Source: Rhexocercosporidium sp. MPI-PUGE-AT-0058
Taxonomy: Eukaryota > Ascomycota > Leotiomycetes > Helotiales
DNA: 64,000 nucleotides
Direction of reading: 5' to 3'
Assembly: GCA_020746875.1 (NCBI GenBank)
Contig: JAGTJL010000002.1
Coordinates: forward strand, 2,232,001-2,296,000
Position 1 is the first letter of the stretch; every line of letters begins with the position of its first letter. Both the position numbers and the translations under genes were made by a program. The notes beneath the pieces were generated by a model. That model searched no databases and was not told where the DNA came from. It saw only the letters and a program-made list of their open reading frames with translations. Shown here piece after piece: positions 12,876 through 25,700 of this stretch.

Positions 12876-13775
12876 AAGGGCTCGGGACACTCTTTTCGAA
12901 TGCCCTTAACCCAATTCTGGCCAAACCCTCCAGGTCCTCGTTTCATTGAGGTGCCACGGTGTACAGGCGGATATGCGCACACATTTCTTCTCTTTTCTTG
13001 GAATCATCCTTGCTCCCTGGACGTATTTGCTGGACATTCGGCCATTAATTCCACTTCCAATGTACTCTAAACCAATCATTACTTGTAAATCAAAATTATC
13101 GCCACACACACTTTCTCGAACATATTGGGAGATGCACATGTGATAGGCAGTGTCTCAGTGACCCACTGGCCCATGAGTTGTCAAAATACCTAGTGACTGC
13201 AAAGTGACTATTGAGCGTAAATTATTTGTTCGCTTCACTCCACCACATGCAAAATGGCTAGCAAAGACATCTCTCTCGAATTTCGAATTATATCACCTTG
13301 GGATTCTCTTGCACACCGCAATCACATAATTGGCCTTGGATTCGTTGTTTGGTAACGTATGACTATCATCAGTGAGATCTCACCGAGTGCCAGAGTGCTA
13401 TTGCACGTGAGTGACGAGTCTTTAGCTCACCGTCTCGGATTTACCAGGTTGACTGGGACATCGAACATTGAACCCTGTGAAAATCCCAAAAGACCCACTC
13501 CACTCAAGAATAGAGAGTAAACAGAATCAAATTCTCTAGCCAAACAAAATCATCACTTCTTGCTGCAGACGCTGTCAGAATTCGTTGTTCATCAGCTTTT
13601 TGCACCATAAATATTTCCGCAGCTGAGGCGCTGGCCAAGACCCATAATATTCGCCACTCAGAACCCCAGCCCCAGCCCCCCAAACGGAAGCTAATCAACA
13701 GCTCCTCGGGCCGCACCATTACTTACAACAACAACAACAACCAAATCAATGTTTCCCTGAATCACAACAGCCATA
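12876..13775. other. Intergenic: ABCB 3' side and promoter/leader of the giant gene
   Basis: No coding sequence seen. Immediately before the next gene there is a (CAA)n tract at 13725-13741, likely an unstructured leader, followed by a three-codon upstream ORF. Confidence 0.5.
13749..13760 (+). promoter_or_regulatory. Micro upstream ORF (Met-Phe-Pro-stop)
   Basis: ATG TTT CCC TGA ends 15 nt before the main ATG at 13776, directly downstream of the CAA-rich tract. If the leader starts upstream of it, ribosomes would meet this ORF first; the short spacing would disfavour reinitiation at the first main ATG. Confidence 0.45.
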
Positions 13776-16700
13776 ATGATGGCCCCAGACAGGCGTCGCA
13801 GAAGCCCCGAAGGCTCCAGCATCAGCAGGAGACACAAAGACCCACGCGCAGATTACAACGAACCACCAAGAATGCGCGCGACACCCCAATCCTACCCTTA
13901 CTCCTCCTCCTCCTCCTCCTCGAGCTCGATGTCCATCGTGGACATCTCGCACTCCTTTCCCCCGAAGCGCTCTGGCATACGAACATTCTTCACGGCGCCG
14001 TCAGAGCGGAAACTACGCAAGCGGAGAAGCAGTCGGTTGATGAAAAACAACAACTCCTCCTCGTCTTCGGTAAACAGTGACCGGGATCTGGCATATGGTC
14101 ATGGATACATCAAGCGCCCAAAACTCAGGCGCGTTCGGTCGCGGTCAGGCAGGGAGATCGATAGAGAGAGATATGGTGAGAGATATAATGAGAGACACCA
14201 CGAGAGGCAGAGCGACAGATACAGCGACAGGGAAGGAGGAAAGGTGCGACACAACGAGAGGGCCAGAGACAGTACTGGGAGTGGCAGTGCTAGTGCCCGA
14301 GGAAAACTGGGAACGACCGCGGAGATTCTAGCAGTTGGAGCAGGCCTCAGAGCAATTGCTTCAGAGCAGAATAAGAGAGATTTGCGGGAGGCGCGAAACG
14401 GCAAGAAACCGGAGTTGGCTGCTGTGAGAGACAACAGTGGTCATTCTTATGTCGAGAGTCGCGGAATTGGACCCTCGAGGGTATCACATGGACCGGATGA
14501 GGATGGGTGGGAGTCAGCTTCAGATTCCGAGTCCAGTGTTGATTCCAGACTTGCTTTTGGAAATGATACAACTGGTGGATGGAATTTTTTCGGCAGGAAG
14601 AAGTATAAACCAATGAGCAGAAAGAGTAGCGTTGTTGATCCTCGGCTTTTTGGACCTGCAAACTCACTGCACGGTGTTATCACTCAGCCTGTGGGATTTG
14701 GGGATGTCTCATGGACCTCGACAAGCGATTTTGGCGACCAGCGCGAGGCATACCAACGTGACTCGTACTCTGTCGGGCCTCAGCAAAGTCATAGTAGCTC
14801 TATGTCCCAGGTTCCCCTCCAGCAAGTTCCCCCTATGCCAATGTCTGAGGTTGACAGGAGTGAGGCTCCTCGATACGCCTCAGAACCACAACCGTACACC
14901 CCAATCCGACCGGACCCTGTACCCATCCAGATCCAGCACCCAAAACCCTTCACTCCTGTTTCTCAGAGCGTCTACGAGCCGATATATCCTACTAGGTCTG
15001 AATCAGGTGGTATTCTGAAGAAAACCCCCTCATCCACTGGCCGCGGAAAATCTCTTGCTGAAGTAGCTGTGGCTGGTGTAGCAGCTGCTGCTGTCGGCAG
15101 CATGATATCTTCTGCAAGAGATGACCGAAAAGATAGGCAAAGAGCGGAAGAGATCGAGGCCCTCGAGAGAGATCGTATCAGACGCCGCGAAGCCGAAAAA
15201 AGAGAATCAAAGGACGAAGGAAGACGAGATAAGCGTTCTAGTCCTACTCGTGAAGATCGCAAAGACAAGCGTCGAGACAAGGATAAGGAAGAGACTGACG
15301 AGCGGCGTCGTGAAAAGAAGCGAGATGAACGTCGAGGGGAAACGCGTGATGAGAAAGAGGACAGACGCGAGAAACGACGAGAAGAGCGACGAGCCGCTGA
15401 CCGCGCGGATGACAGATACGACTCTCGCCGTACGAAGAGCGAGGCTTCTGTCGCTACGACATCCGTTGATCCTTTTCAATTCCAAGTCGACAAGAACGCA
15501 TTCCCCACCCCAACTACAGAATCTTCGTCAGGTCATAGACGAATCGATTCTGTGCCTACAGTTGTGACTGTTGAGCGAGAACCGGATTTTTCTCGTAAAC
15601 GGAGCTCTTCGATCAAGGACCCATCCTCTGCTCCAACCTCTGAACATCGGAAAGAACCTTTAGGCTCTCAGAAGGGATACTCTGACTGGAATGAGCAAGA
15701 GCAACGCTACAGCGGAGCATCTGAGCCGCGGAGGGAACACTCGGAATGGGACGAGAGAGAGCAACGCTACAGAAGTGGAGAAGTACGAGACCGTGTTCTT
15801 CATGATGCTGAAGCCACAATCCAGGACGCAAAGCACTTCACTGGCCCCTATGATGCGTCCGTCATCACTGCAGTTGTTGCAGCTGAGCATCACCGCGAGA
15901 CAAGAATTGATGAAAGACGACGCGAGAGACAGAAAGACGCCAAGTACGATGACTACAGCTCCACACCTCGAGACAAGACTCCTGCAAGAGACCCAATCCA
16001 GGAAGAAGCCGACAGAGCATATCGAGAAATTGTTATGGCTCGGAAGATTGCATCTCAAGTCATCCGCTCTCGTAGTCCGTCCCCTGATCCCTCCGTTGTT
16101 CACAAGTATGAACACGAGGATGAAGAGCAAGAGGTTATTCGAATTGTCACCCCGCCTGGCATGGAAGAGCACAAAGGCAAAGGCCCCTATGATGCACCAA
16201 ATGCCGACTTCCGATTGGATCACGTATTGGAACACCCGAGAGACTTGCAAACTTTCAACATACCTTCCTTTAGTCTAAATCGTTCAAATACAGAACCGGC
16301 TTACTTGATACGGGATCCCGACGCCTCGAAACCTCGACCTCTTTTGAATCTAGTTCGCCCGACTCCAACTCCGTCTCCTCTACCCGAAAAGCAAGTCGCT
16401 CGTTCAGAACCAGGCCGTAAGACCAAGTCAAAGGATCGCGAGCCACCAAAACGCTCATCTTCTTCTGATATTGTGATTGGGCCCAAAGGGAATATCATCG
16501 CTTCCCCTACGGCATCAGCTGTGTCTAAGGGTGTAACTTGGGGTGAGAACGAAACCAAGCACTACGAGGTGGAGAGCCCCTCTGAGCATCGGGACGAATT
16601 CGTTTCGAATGCGGATGTAAAATCTCGTGATAGCCCTGCAGACTCTGGCGTTCCAAAGGGCGGCAAGGGATGGGGTGCTGTTGCCGCTGGCATCATTGGA

Positions 16701-19700
16701 GCCGGCGTAGGAACGACTGCCGCAAATGAAATTTCCAAACCATCGAAGTCTCAGGAGAGTGCAAGGCCTCTTCCTTACGAATACCGAGGTGTTGTCGTTG
16801 AGCCAGAAAGTGCGCCACGCAGAGAGGAGTACCGGGGTGTCATCGTTGAACCAGAAAGCCCACCAAGAAAACACAGGCAACCAAGCCCACCGTCTCCCGG
16901 ACCGAAGCCTACAATGTCTCAAAGCTCTCATAGTACCCACATGCCTGGTGCCTTTGATGATGACTTGGATTTCACCGCAACAGTAGCCGCTGGCCTCCAG
17001 GACACTGGATTTGATCCCAACATTGTGATTGATGATCCGACTTTCCGCAGACGGGACTCTCCACCTGGCTCGAACGATCACAAATTCTACCAAGCCCCAT
17101 TTGCTGAAACCGTCACTGACCTTGGCATGAACCCGTCCGAGATTTCGAGGACCAGAGGCACAGAAGGGTTTGTCATTGGTGAAGTTGCTTCTACTCCAAA
17201 AGACTGGCCAGTCGTTTCGCCAACTGAGAATGATGAATCCTATAGCAAGCTCAGCAAGAAGGAACAAAAGAAGCGCGACAAGGCAGCAAAGCGACAAAGT
17301 GGCGACTCTACCCCAATTGAAGAGCCAATTGTGTCTCGAGAAGTCATTGCAGAGCCCGATTCTTACTTTGAAGCACCCCTGAGCAAAAAGGAACAGAAGA
17401 AGCGCGACAAGGCGGCAAAGCGACAAAGCAGCCAACTTGACGATGCTACGCCATTCTCGGACCCGCCTGTTGCAGCTGAGATCGTGCAGGAGCCCGAAAG
17501 CTACTTTGAAACCCCCAAGAAATCAAAGAAAAGCAAAGTTTCCTCGACCTACGACGATCTTGTTAGCGACTCACCTCGCGAACGGACGGTTTCTGTACCG
17601 GTTGATTCTTTTGACGACTTGCAAAACGGACAGGATGAATGGGTTGACAGCTCCAAGAAATCGAAAAAGAAGTCCAAGCGTGATAGGTATGTCCTCCCTA
17701 ACTTTCGTCCCTCTATGACTGAGGATCCCACTTATACGATATTTCGGATATACCCTGGCTATTGACAATGCTGACTCTGATATCGTCCACAGTGGCCGTT
17801 ATGAATCCCCCGCCAGATCCGCCATCGTTGAAACCACATCCGAAGTAGAACGCTCAGGCAGCAAGAAGTCGAAACGTGACAGTGATCGATATGAGTCTCC
17901 AGCTCGGTCGGCTCCTTCTTCGGAGGTGTCTTCTTCAGTCAAGAAATCGAAAGACAAGTCCAGTCGAAGGAGTGGACAGTTCGACTATGACCCCGCTGAG
18001 GTCGCTCTCCCACCTAGCGGTACAACTTCTGAGATCTCTTCAGTGAGCAAGAAATCGAAGGACAAATCTAATCGAAGAAGCGAGCAGTACGAGTATGACC
18101 CCACGGAGGTATCCCTTCCGCCAAGCACGCCTTCAGAGACCAGCCGGGACGGCGATTTTGAAGATGCTCGGAGCACTCGGAGAACCTCAACGAGAGACAG
18201 TGGTATCTTTAATAGCGAAGATCGTGGAGAGTCCCGATCAGTAGTTTCAGCCAGTACATCAAGATATGACGACCCAGAGCCTCGGAAGAAGAAGAAATCA
18301 AGAAGTGGTACAAGCGATTTTGATGACACGAGATCGGTTGCTTCTGCTCCTGCTGGCGATGATTACGAAGAGAAAAAGGGGAAGAAGAAGGACAAAAAGA
18401 GCGGCGGCATCTTTTCTGGTCTTTTCGGTTCGAAGTCTGAGTCAGGAGCAAGGGACGAAAGTCCCAAGGACTCCAAAGATGACTTCGAGGATGTCAAAAA
18501 GAAGAGCAAGAAATCGAAGAGGAGCTCTGTTCCAGATGCGTCCAGCATCTATGGAGACATGGGATCCGTCTCTGTCAATGACCTTTCGCGATCTGTGTCT
18601 AATGGACACAGCAATGGCAACGGCTCATACCCCTACGACGAAGGGAATGATGACGGGGTTCGTAGTGATGAGGAGAAAAGAAAGAAGACCCGATCGAGAT
18701 CTGGAAGCACATCTTCGAAAAAGGATTCTTTTTTAGGTAAAGCCGGCACCCTTGGCGCGGGTGTCGGCATTGCGGGTGGTGTCACTGTTGCTGCAATTGC
18801 TGCTCAACATCACCAGCAATCGAAAGCCGAGAATGCTAATAGTAACGCGGCCACAGAGCAGACTATTTCAAGACTCTCTGACCAGCTATTAGAACGAGAT
18901 GAAGTCCTGGATCCTGAAATCACGCAGCGACAATTCAGGCCTTCAATAGATCCTCAATATGGCGACCTTCTGCCTTTGCCACCCAGTGACCCAGCTTCGC
19001 CAAATGTCGAACCTCTTGACGACTTACCCAATCTTCCTGACAGTCGCCCCGACACGCCAGAGTCCGAGCGCTTGGCCAGAGAGAAAATCAGGAATCCTGT
19101 TCGCAGGACCGTGCAAGATACACCAACGAAGTCTCCCAGCCAGAGCCAAATCCCTTTGAAGTTCAAGTTGGGAAGCAACAGATCGGTCCCTCCCTCGCCT
19201 GGAGCTGGCCGCTCGTCTCCGCTACCATCACCCGCCAATCCTAGCCAAGAGTCACTTGGATTTCCGAGGCACCGGTCTCGACCAACGTCCTGGGACAATT
19301 CGAAAGAGTTTAAACCTCTGTATCTTGTCGAAAGCACACGACGAGGGTCCAATGTCCAGCTGCATGCAGATGATGAGCTGCTTCCCGAACTCCCACCCAG
19401 CCAACGAACATCTAGGAGCTCGTCTCAATTGGAAGATTCGGACAAGTCTTACTTGGGCACGCAAGATCGTGGCTTGGACCCATTGAGTATCGATACTAGT
19501 CTAGCTTCTGCTCCAGTCTCAACAGAATTTCTCAGTTCTGGACAATCAACTCCAAAAGCAAACGTGTCACGAGGGTTTGAAGACGTTCTCGAGACTCCGA
19601 AGCATGCTCCCCCCCTGATTATGTTTCCCAAATTGCCGAGTCACCAAGCCCAACACAGGAAAAGACTTCAAGCGCGTTGGGAGAAGATATAGCGAAGGTG

Positions 19701-22700
19701 GCTGTGGCTGCAGGACTTGTTTCCACCATTGGGTATTTTGCTTCAATTCCTAGCCATCCCAAGACAAAGGAATCATGGCTCGACGAATTGCCTTCTGCAA
19801 AAAGCCAACAATTACCCAGTGATTTGCCATCAGAAGAGCATGGCCCATATCCGGTGGATCCCGTTACCAAAGACAGAAGCTCTTACCTTCTGAGATCTTC
19901 GCCAATATCCAAGAAGTCCGAGGACTTAGATCTCAGCGACCGAACTCCCGGCTCCCCGATTAGCAATCCAAAATTAGCAATTGTCAGAGACCCACTTCGC
20001 AGCATTCAAGAAGGGGAACTTGGTGATGTCAGTTCTGTTGAAATGCCACATGATGTCAACAAAGATCGTGAGAAAGCATTGGAGACGCTTTCTGGTTCTA
20101 ACGAAATGGTCAATGAGCAATCATCTTTTAGAGTTGAAGAGCCGAGTGATGAATTTGCACTGAAAAAGTCGAAGAAGGACAGGAAAAAGGACAAGAAGAG
20201 TAAGGACCTGTTACGATCTGGAACGCAAGATGATCTTTCTCTACCTGAGCCTGCTGCACTTATTCCGGATGCTATCTTGCCGACTGAGTCCGAGCCTGCA
20301 GAGGCGTTTTTCTCATCCAAATCCAAGAAAGACAAGAAAGGGAAAAAGAAAACCAAAATTGCTTCTTGGGAAGATGATGAGCCAGCAGTACAGCAGACCG
20401 GCGAATCTTCACTTCAACCCAGCCGTGATGAACCTGATTCGGATACGTTCTTTGATGCCGAACAGGGGTCTCTTGAGACAAGTATCCCTGACAAAGCTCC
20501 TACCCAACAAGACGATTTCTCAATGCCAAAGAACAAAAAAGGCAAGAAAGATAAAAAGAAGAAATCTGGCATCGTTTGGGAAGAACCCGAAGCAATTGAG
20601 AAGCAACCTGAGGTAATCCAGGAGTCCGTACCAGAGTCAGCTCAAATCCTGAGCGATGCGCCCCTTTCCCGCGAGATTGAACAGGCAGAACTAGTACCGT
20701 CTGGTCAATCTATCGCTGGAGTTACCACTGATATTCCTGACGTCCCCCAGCACAAGTATTCATCAGTTCTCGACCTGCAGGAACCCGTTGGTACTTCCCA
20801 GTCGGCCAAAGAGGAAGTCACCGAGCCACACCAAACTGTCATGGAAGAGGCTCCATCTTCTATCACTACACCCACAGTTGATGTACATATCGACGATTTT
20901 CCATCATCTAAAAAGAAGGGCAAAAAAGACAAGCAGAAATCCATTGCCACATCCAACTGGGATCAACCGGAGGATGATAGAAGAAGCCTGCAGCATGCTC
21001 AAGACCAACTGCCGGAGGCTGTGTCTGAGTTTGCCGCAACTTCCATTGAAGCCGACTCAACTGAGGCTTTATTCTCTTCAACGTCCAAGAAGGACAAGAA
21101 AAAGGATAAGAAGAAGAAGGGAAAAGCCTCTTCCTGGGGACTCGAGGAGGAGGATACGTTGCAGCTCAATCCAGGTCAGACCGAGATAAGCCGAGATGCC
21201 TCAGGCGAAACATCTGCCATAGATGATGTTGCTCAATTTGATGAATTCTCTACACCAAAATCGAAAGGCAAGAAGAGTAAGAAATCGAAGGCAGACCCCT
21301 GGACAGCAGAACTTGACGCACCAGCTGTGACTGAGCTTCCAAACCCAGCAGTGGAAAGTCAAGCTTTGCCCGACGACATTTCAGTGCCCCCCGTCGAAAA
21401 TTCTCTGCACTTGGATGATTCTCAACCCATCCTCAATTTTTCTTCCAAATCAAAGAAAGACAAGAAAAAGAAACAAAAGAGCAAGCCATTGTCTGCTTGG
21501 GACGCTGAGGATGAAAACATCTCAGAAGTTGCCTCAATCTCAGTTTCTGAAAATGGTCCCGATATCCAAGAAGTTTCAACATCTTTGGAAGAACCGTTCG
21601 ACGAGTCTTCATCCTCCAAGAAAAAGGACCGGAAGAAAGACAAGAAGAAGAACAAATCGATAATAGCTTGGGAACCAGAATCAAACGATGCGGAGACACA
21701 GCCAGTTTTGGAGCATTTGACGGACGTAAAGTCTATCCCGATGGAAGAGCCTTCATCTACTCTGGAAGAGCCACCACACCCCACTGTCAACTCCTTTGAG
21801 AAGGAGCCAGAGGTTACCACTACCGAAACACCTCAAGACGCAGGTCAGGATCCGGGACATCCTTCCCCTCTCCTTGCGATTTCTTCACCTCCTGACACCC
21901 AAGACACCGACAAAGAATCTTTAAGCAAACTTGATGTCGACAAGCCGGTTCTAGAGCTCAAGTCTGAAGAACCACAAGTTGAGGTTCTTGACCAAACATC
22001 TGCCAATGACGACTTGGTTTTTACAGAGTCAAAGAAGTCAGGGAAGAAGAAAAAGAAGAACGCCAAATCCACAATGAGCTGGGCTGACGAGGTTGAGGAC
22101 AGCACACCCGAGCCTTCACGCGAGATTCAACTTGAGACTGACCAGGTCCTCGTTCCTGACGCACCACCTGCGGATGACTCTGGTTTTGCGGAAACAAAGA
22201 GAGGCAAAAAGAAAAAGAATAGGTCTACCTCGTCTTGGGAACAAGGTGAAGAAACTGCTCCGACGCAAAGCCCCTTGGAAGCCGAAGACACCGTGTTCAC
22301 TACCCCTTCTTCAAAGAAAGAGAAGAAGAAGGGCAAAAAATCGGAAAACTGGGACGAGCTAGAAACGTCGCAAGAGCAACTTCTGGTTGCTGAGACCGAC
22401 CAGAATGGTGACACGGAAACATTGGATGATTTCACGACATTGTCGACCAAGAAGAGCAAGAAAAAGTCTAGAAAGGCCCAACCAGTTGACGATAAAAAGC
22501 CAGTATCCGAGGATACTTCAAAGTCCTTGGATGCAGAAAACATCTTGCCTGTATCAGAAACTCCATTGTCAAGAGCGACCCCACTCGGTGGACCTGGAGG
22601 TTGGCCAATCACACCTGCAACCCCCATGACTGGCGGTGAACAGCCCAGCGGTGAGGTACCAAGCTCGACAAGCAAGGGTTACTTTCCAGCAGCTGCAGCT

Positions 22701-25700
22701 GCTGTAACTGCCGCCATTTTCGGCTCAAAGTCTTCTCAGGATGACTCTTCTTCTCGCAGTAAAGAACCGTCCGTGGAAGATACAAGTTCAACAACCATTG
22801 GTGCCGATGAGCTTCCAAAGATGGAGACAGAATCTAGCCCGACCCCCGATGGTCTGGCTGCTGGTTACGACAGTACTCAACTCAGCCTTGCTAGACAACT
22901 GCAAGAGGAATTCGGGAAGAAGTCGTCCTCGAAGAAGGACAAGAAGAAAAGACAAAGCTTACCCTCGACACCAGCGGTACTTCCTTCAAGATCCAGAACC
23001 ATTGATGGCAATGATGAAGAACACCATCGTGCCCGAAGCCTATCCATCGGACCTGCCGGCGATCGAGTCGGAATGAGCCCAGCCACCAGTGAGCGAAAGA
23101 ACGTCTACCGTGAAGACCAGCTTGAGTTTGCTCGACAACTGAAGGCAGATTTTGAGTCCGGGAGCAAGAAATCCAAGGCGAAGAAGGGCAAGAAAGGACG
23201 ATCTACCCAAGATGATGAATTTTTCGACAGGGACTTTGATTCTCAAATTGCTGCAGGCACGTTCAACGCCAGCGGCGAGCCAGGCGGCGTTAATGCCACC
23301 GGAGAAAAGGCTACGCCAAGCGAGACTCCAGGTACCTCGAGGCCGGATGGGTTTGCTGCCGGCTATCAGGAAAATCAACTTTCTCTCGCACGTCAAATGC
23401 AAGCCGACTTTGCAAAGAAAGCCTCAAAGAAAGACAAGAAGCGGCGAAGCACATCTCAGCCGCCTGTAGAACAAGAGCCTCTTGATGACGATTTCGGAGA
23501 TCAAACTCAGTTTCCTGGCTCTGATCCGCTTCCGCGTGATGACGTTCCAGCTCAATTACAACCTATGGTCGACGAGAACCTGCCAGTGCGTGATGGGCTC
23601 GCAGTAGGATACAATGCCGAGCAGCTAGAAATTGCACGTCAATTGAAGGAAGAGTTTGGATCTGGTTCAAAAAAGAAAGGCAAAGATAAGAAGGACAAGA
23701 AACGTGAAAGCCTGCTGTGGTCCAACACGGCAGATGACTTCTCATCTGATCCAATATCTGGAGGCATGGACACCCAACAAGATTTCGAAAAGTTGCAGCA
23801 AGATGCTGCTGAAATCCTCGATACCACCGAGGACTTTCCTGCGGTTGGGAAGAAGTCCAAAAATAAGAAGGATAAGAAAGCCAAACGAGGAAGCCTCCTA
23901 CTTAGCCCTCCAGATGACGATTCGCCGATTGACACAGCTCTTGAAGAACCAGGTTTATCACAGGAAGCTGACCCATCCAGCACTGTTTTCCGCGGTGAGC
24001 TGTCGGCCGAACCAACGTCTTTGGAACCGGATGATGACTTCGCTCCAGTTGGCAAAAAAGACAAGAAATCCAAAAAGGGCAAAAAGCGAGACAGTGTGCC
24101 ACGAGGCGCGACAAACGATGAACCTTTCGAATCGTCCGATTCTTCCAAACAGGTCGATGCCCAACAGAGCGCCAGCGAAGAGAAGTCTAGCGACACTCAG
24201 TCATTTGAGCCTCCTGGTGAAACGGAAGATGAAGTCCCGTTCTCTACCAAGAAATCGAAGAAAGACAAGAAAAGGGGTCAAAGCTCAACTGATGGCTTCC
24301 TCCATCAGCCAATCGACGATGCACCAGCCCTGCCAAGCGAGGAGTCGCCGACCAGTGATGCTACGGCCGCAATCTCGGCCACAGAGCTTGTCAGCGAAGC
24401 AAGCGACGACTTTGGGTTCTCTTCTAAGAAAAAGGACAAGAAGAAGAAGCGCGGTAGCTTGTTGAGGAATGAATCCTTCAACAATACTGCTGAAGAACAG
24501 TCTGAGGAATTTGGGTTTGTTCCTGAGCCGGATAGTCAACAAGAGACGTTCTCTTCGCCAGTTGTTGATGAGCCCCAAAATGATTTTGAATTCTCGTCTT
24601 CGAAGAAGTCAAAGAAGGACAAAAAGAAACGCGGCAGTCTCCTTCGAAATGAATCATTCAACATCGCTGCTGATGAACAAATCGAGGGCAGTGACCTGCT
24701 GTCCGAGTCTGACAAAATCCATTCTGGTGCGGACCTTGGTGAACCTGCTGTTCTTACCCCACTTGGGGAGGAACAGCGAGACGACTTCGACGTCACGTCC
24801 AAGAAGTCGAAAGAGAAACGAGGAAGCTTACTACCTCGTTCGGCAATTGATGACTTCTCAGAGGATCCAGTTGTGAAGCTGGAACCCGAACCCAATCCCA
24901 ACCGCGTTAATTTAGGTGAATCAGCAGCTTCAACTCTGGAACGCGAGGATCCGGAGGCCGAATTCGCGATCAAATCCAAGAAATCTGGCAAGGGCAAGAA
25001 AAACAAACGTAACAGCACACAGCTACTCCTTGACGAACAAGAGTCACTAAAGGACTTGGACGCGCCGTCTGCCAGACAGTTGGATGTTGGTGAAGCGGAT
25101 GTTAAGTCAGAAGTCCAACATTCAACCCCCCTTGACGAGCCCATGCCTGTGCCAGCAGCAATTGCCAAGGAGGTGCCTTTCAGCCAGCCAGCCTCTCAGG
25201 CAGAAGACGAGAACCCTGGAGATGTTTTCGGAGACTCTGCATCCACCAAGAAGTCAAAAAGGGACAAAAAACGGAAGGATTCCACAAAGTCTGGTTCAGA
25301 GGATGCCTCTGGCGTTTCGACCCCGCTGGATCCTCTTTCCAAGCCAAAGAGTTTTGACGAGCCAGTTATGCCAACGGAGCCTACTTCGGGGAGCCCCTCT
25401 CTGAGCATTCATGAAGAACAAGGAGTGAGTGCTTTCGCAGCTCAAACTAAAGATGAGCCTTTGGGTGACTGGGATGACTTCTCAACCAAGAAATCTAAGA
25501 AGAAGAAACGCAAGGATTCATCCAAACCGGATTCGGAGGGGACTTCCACACCGTCTGAGCCCATTTTGGAATCTTCGAAGGACGTCGCGCTGACTCCTTT
25601 GCCCTTAGATCAAATCGTAGAAGATAGAGTAATGCCTGAACCCACTGCGGAACAGGAGCTGGAATCGACAACGACCGCTGCTCTTCAGAACGATCACGAG

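Noticed and set aside
16515..17435. 306-codon minus-strand frame inside the giant gene
   Set aside because: It is the complement of the repeat-rich coding strand, biased to Ser/Leu/Trp with no domain. The same holds for the other minus-strand frames between 14 and 31 kb.
19585..19640. A 56-nt intron that would explain the frame change in the giant gene
   Set aside because: It would have to use a GTTCTC donor and a CGAG acceptor, and would remove sequence that reads as good coding once one C is added. The homopolymer explanation is simpler.
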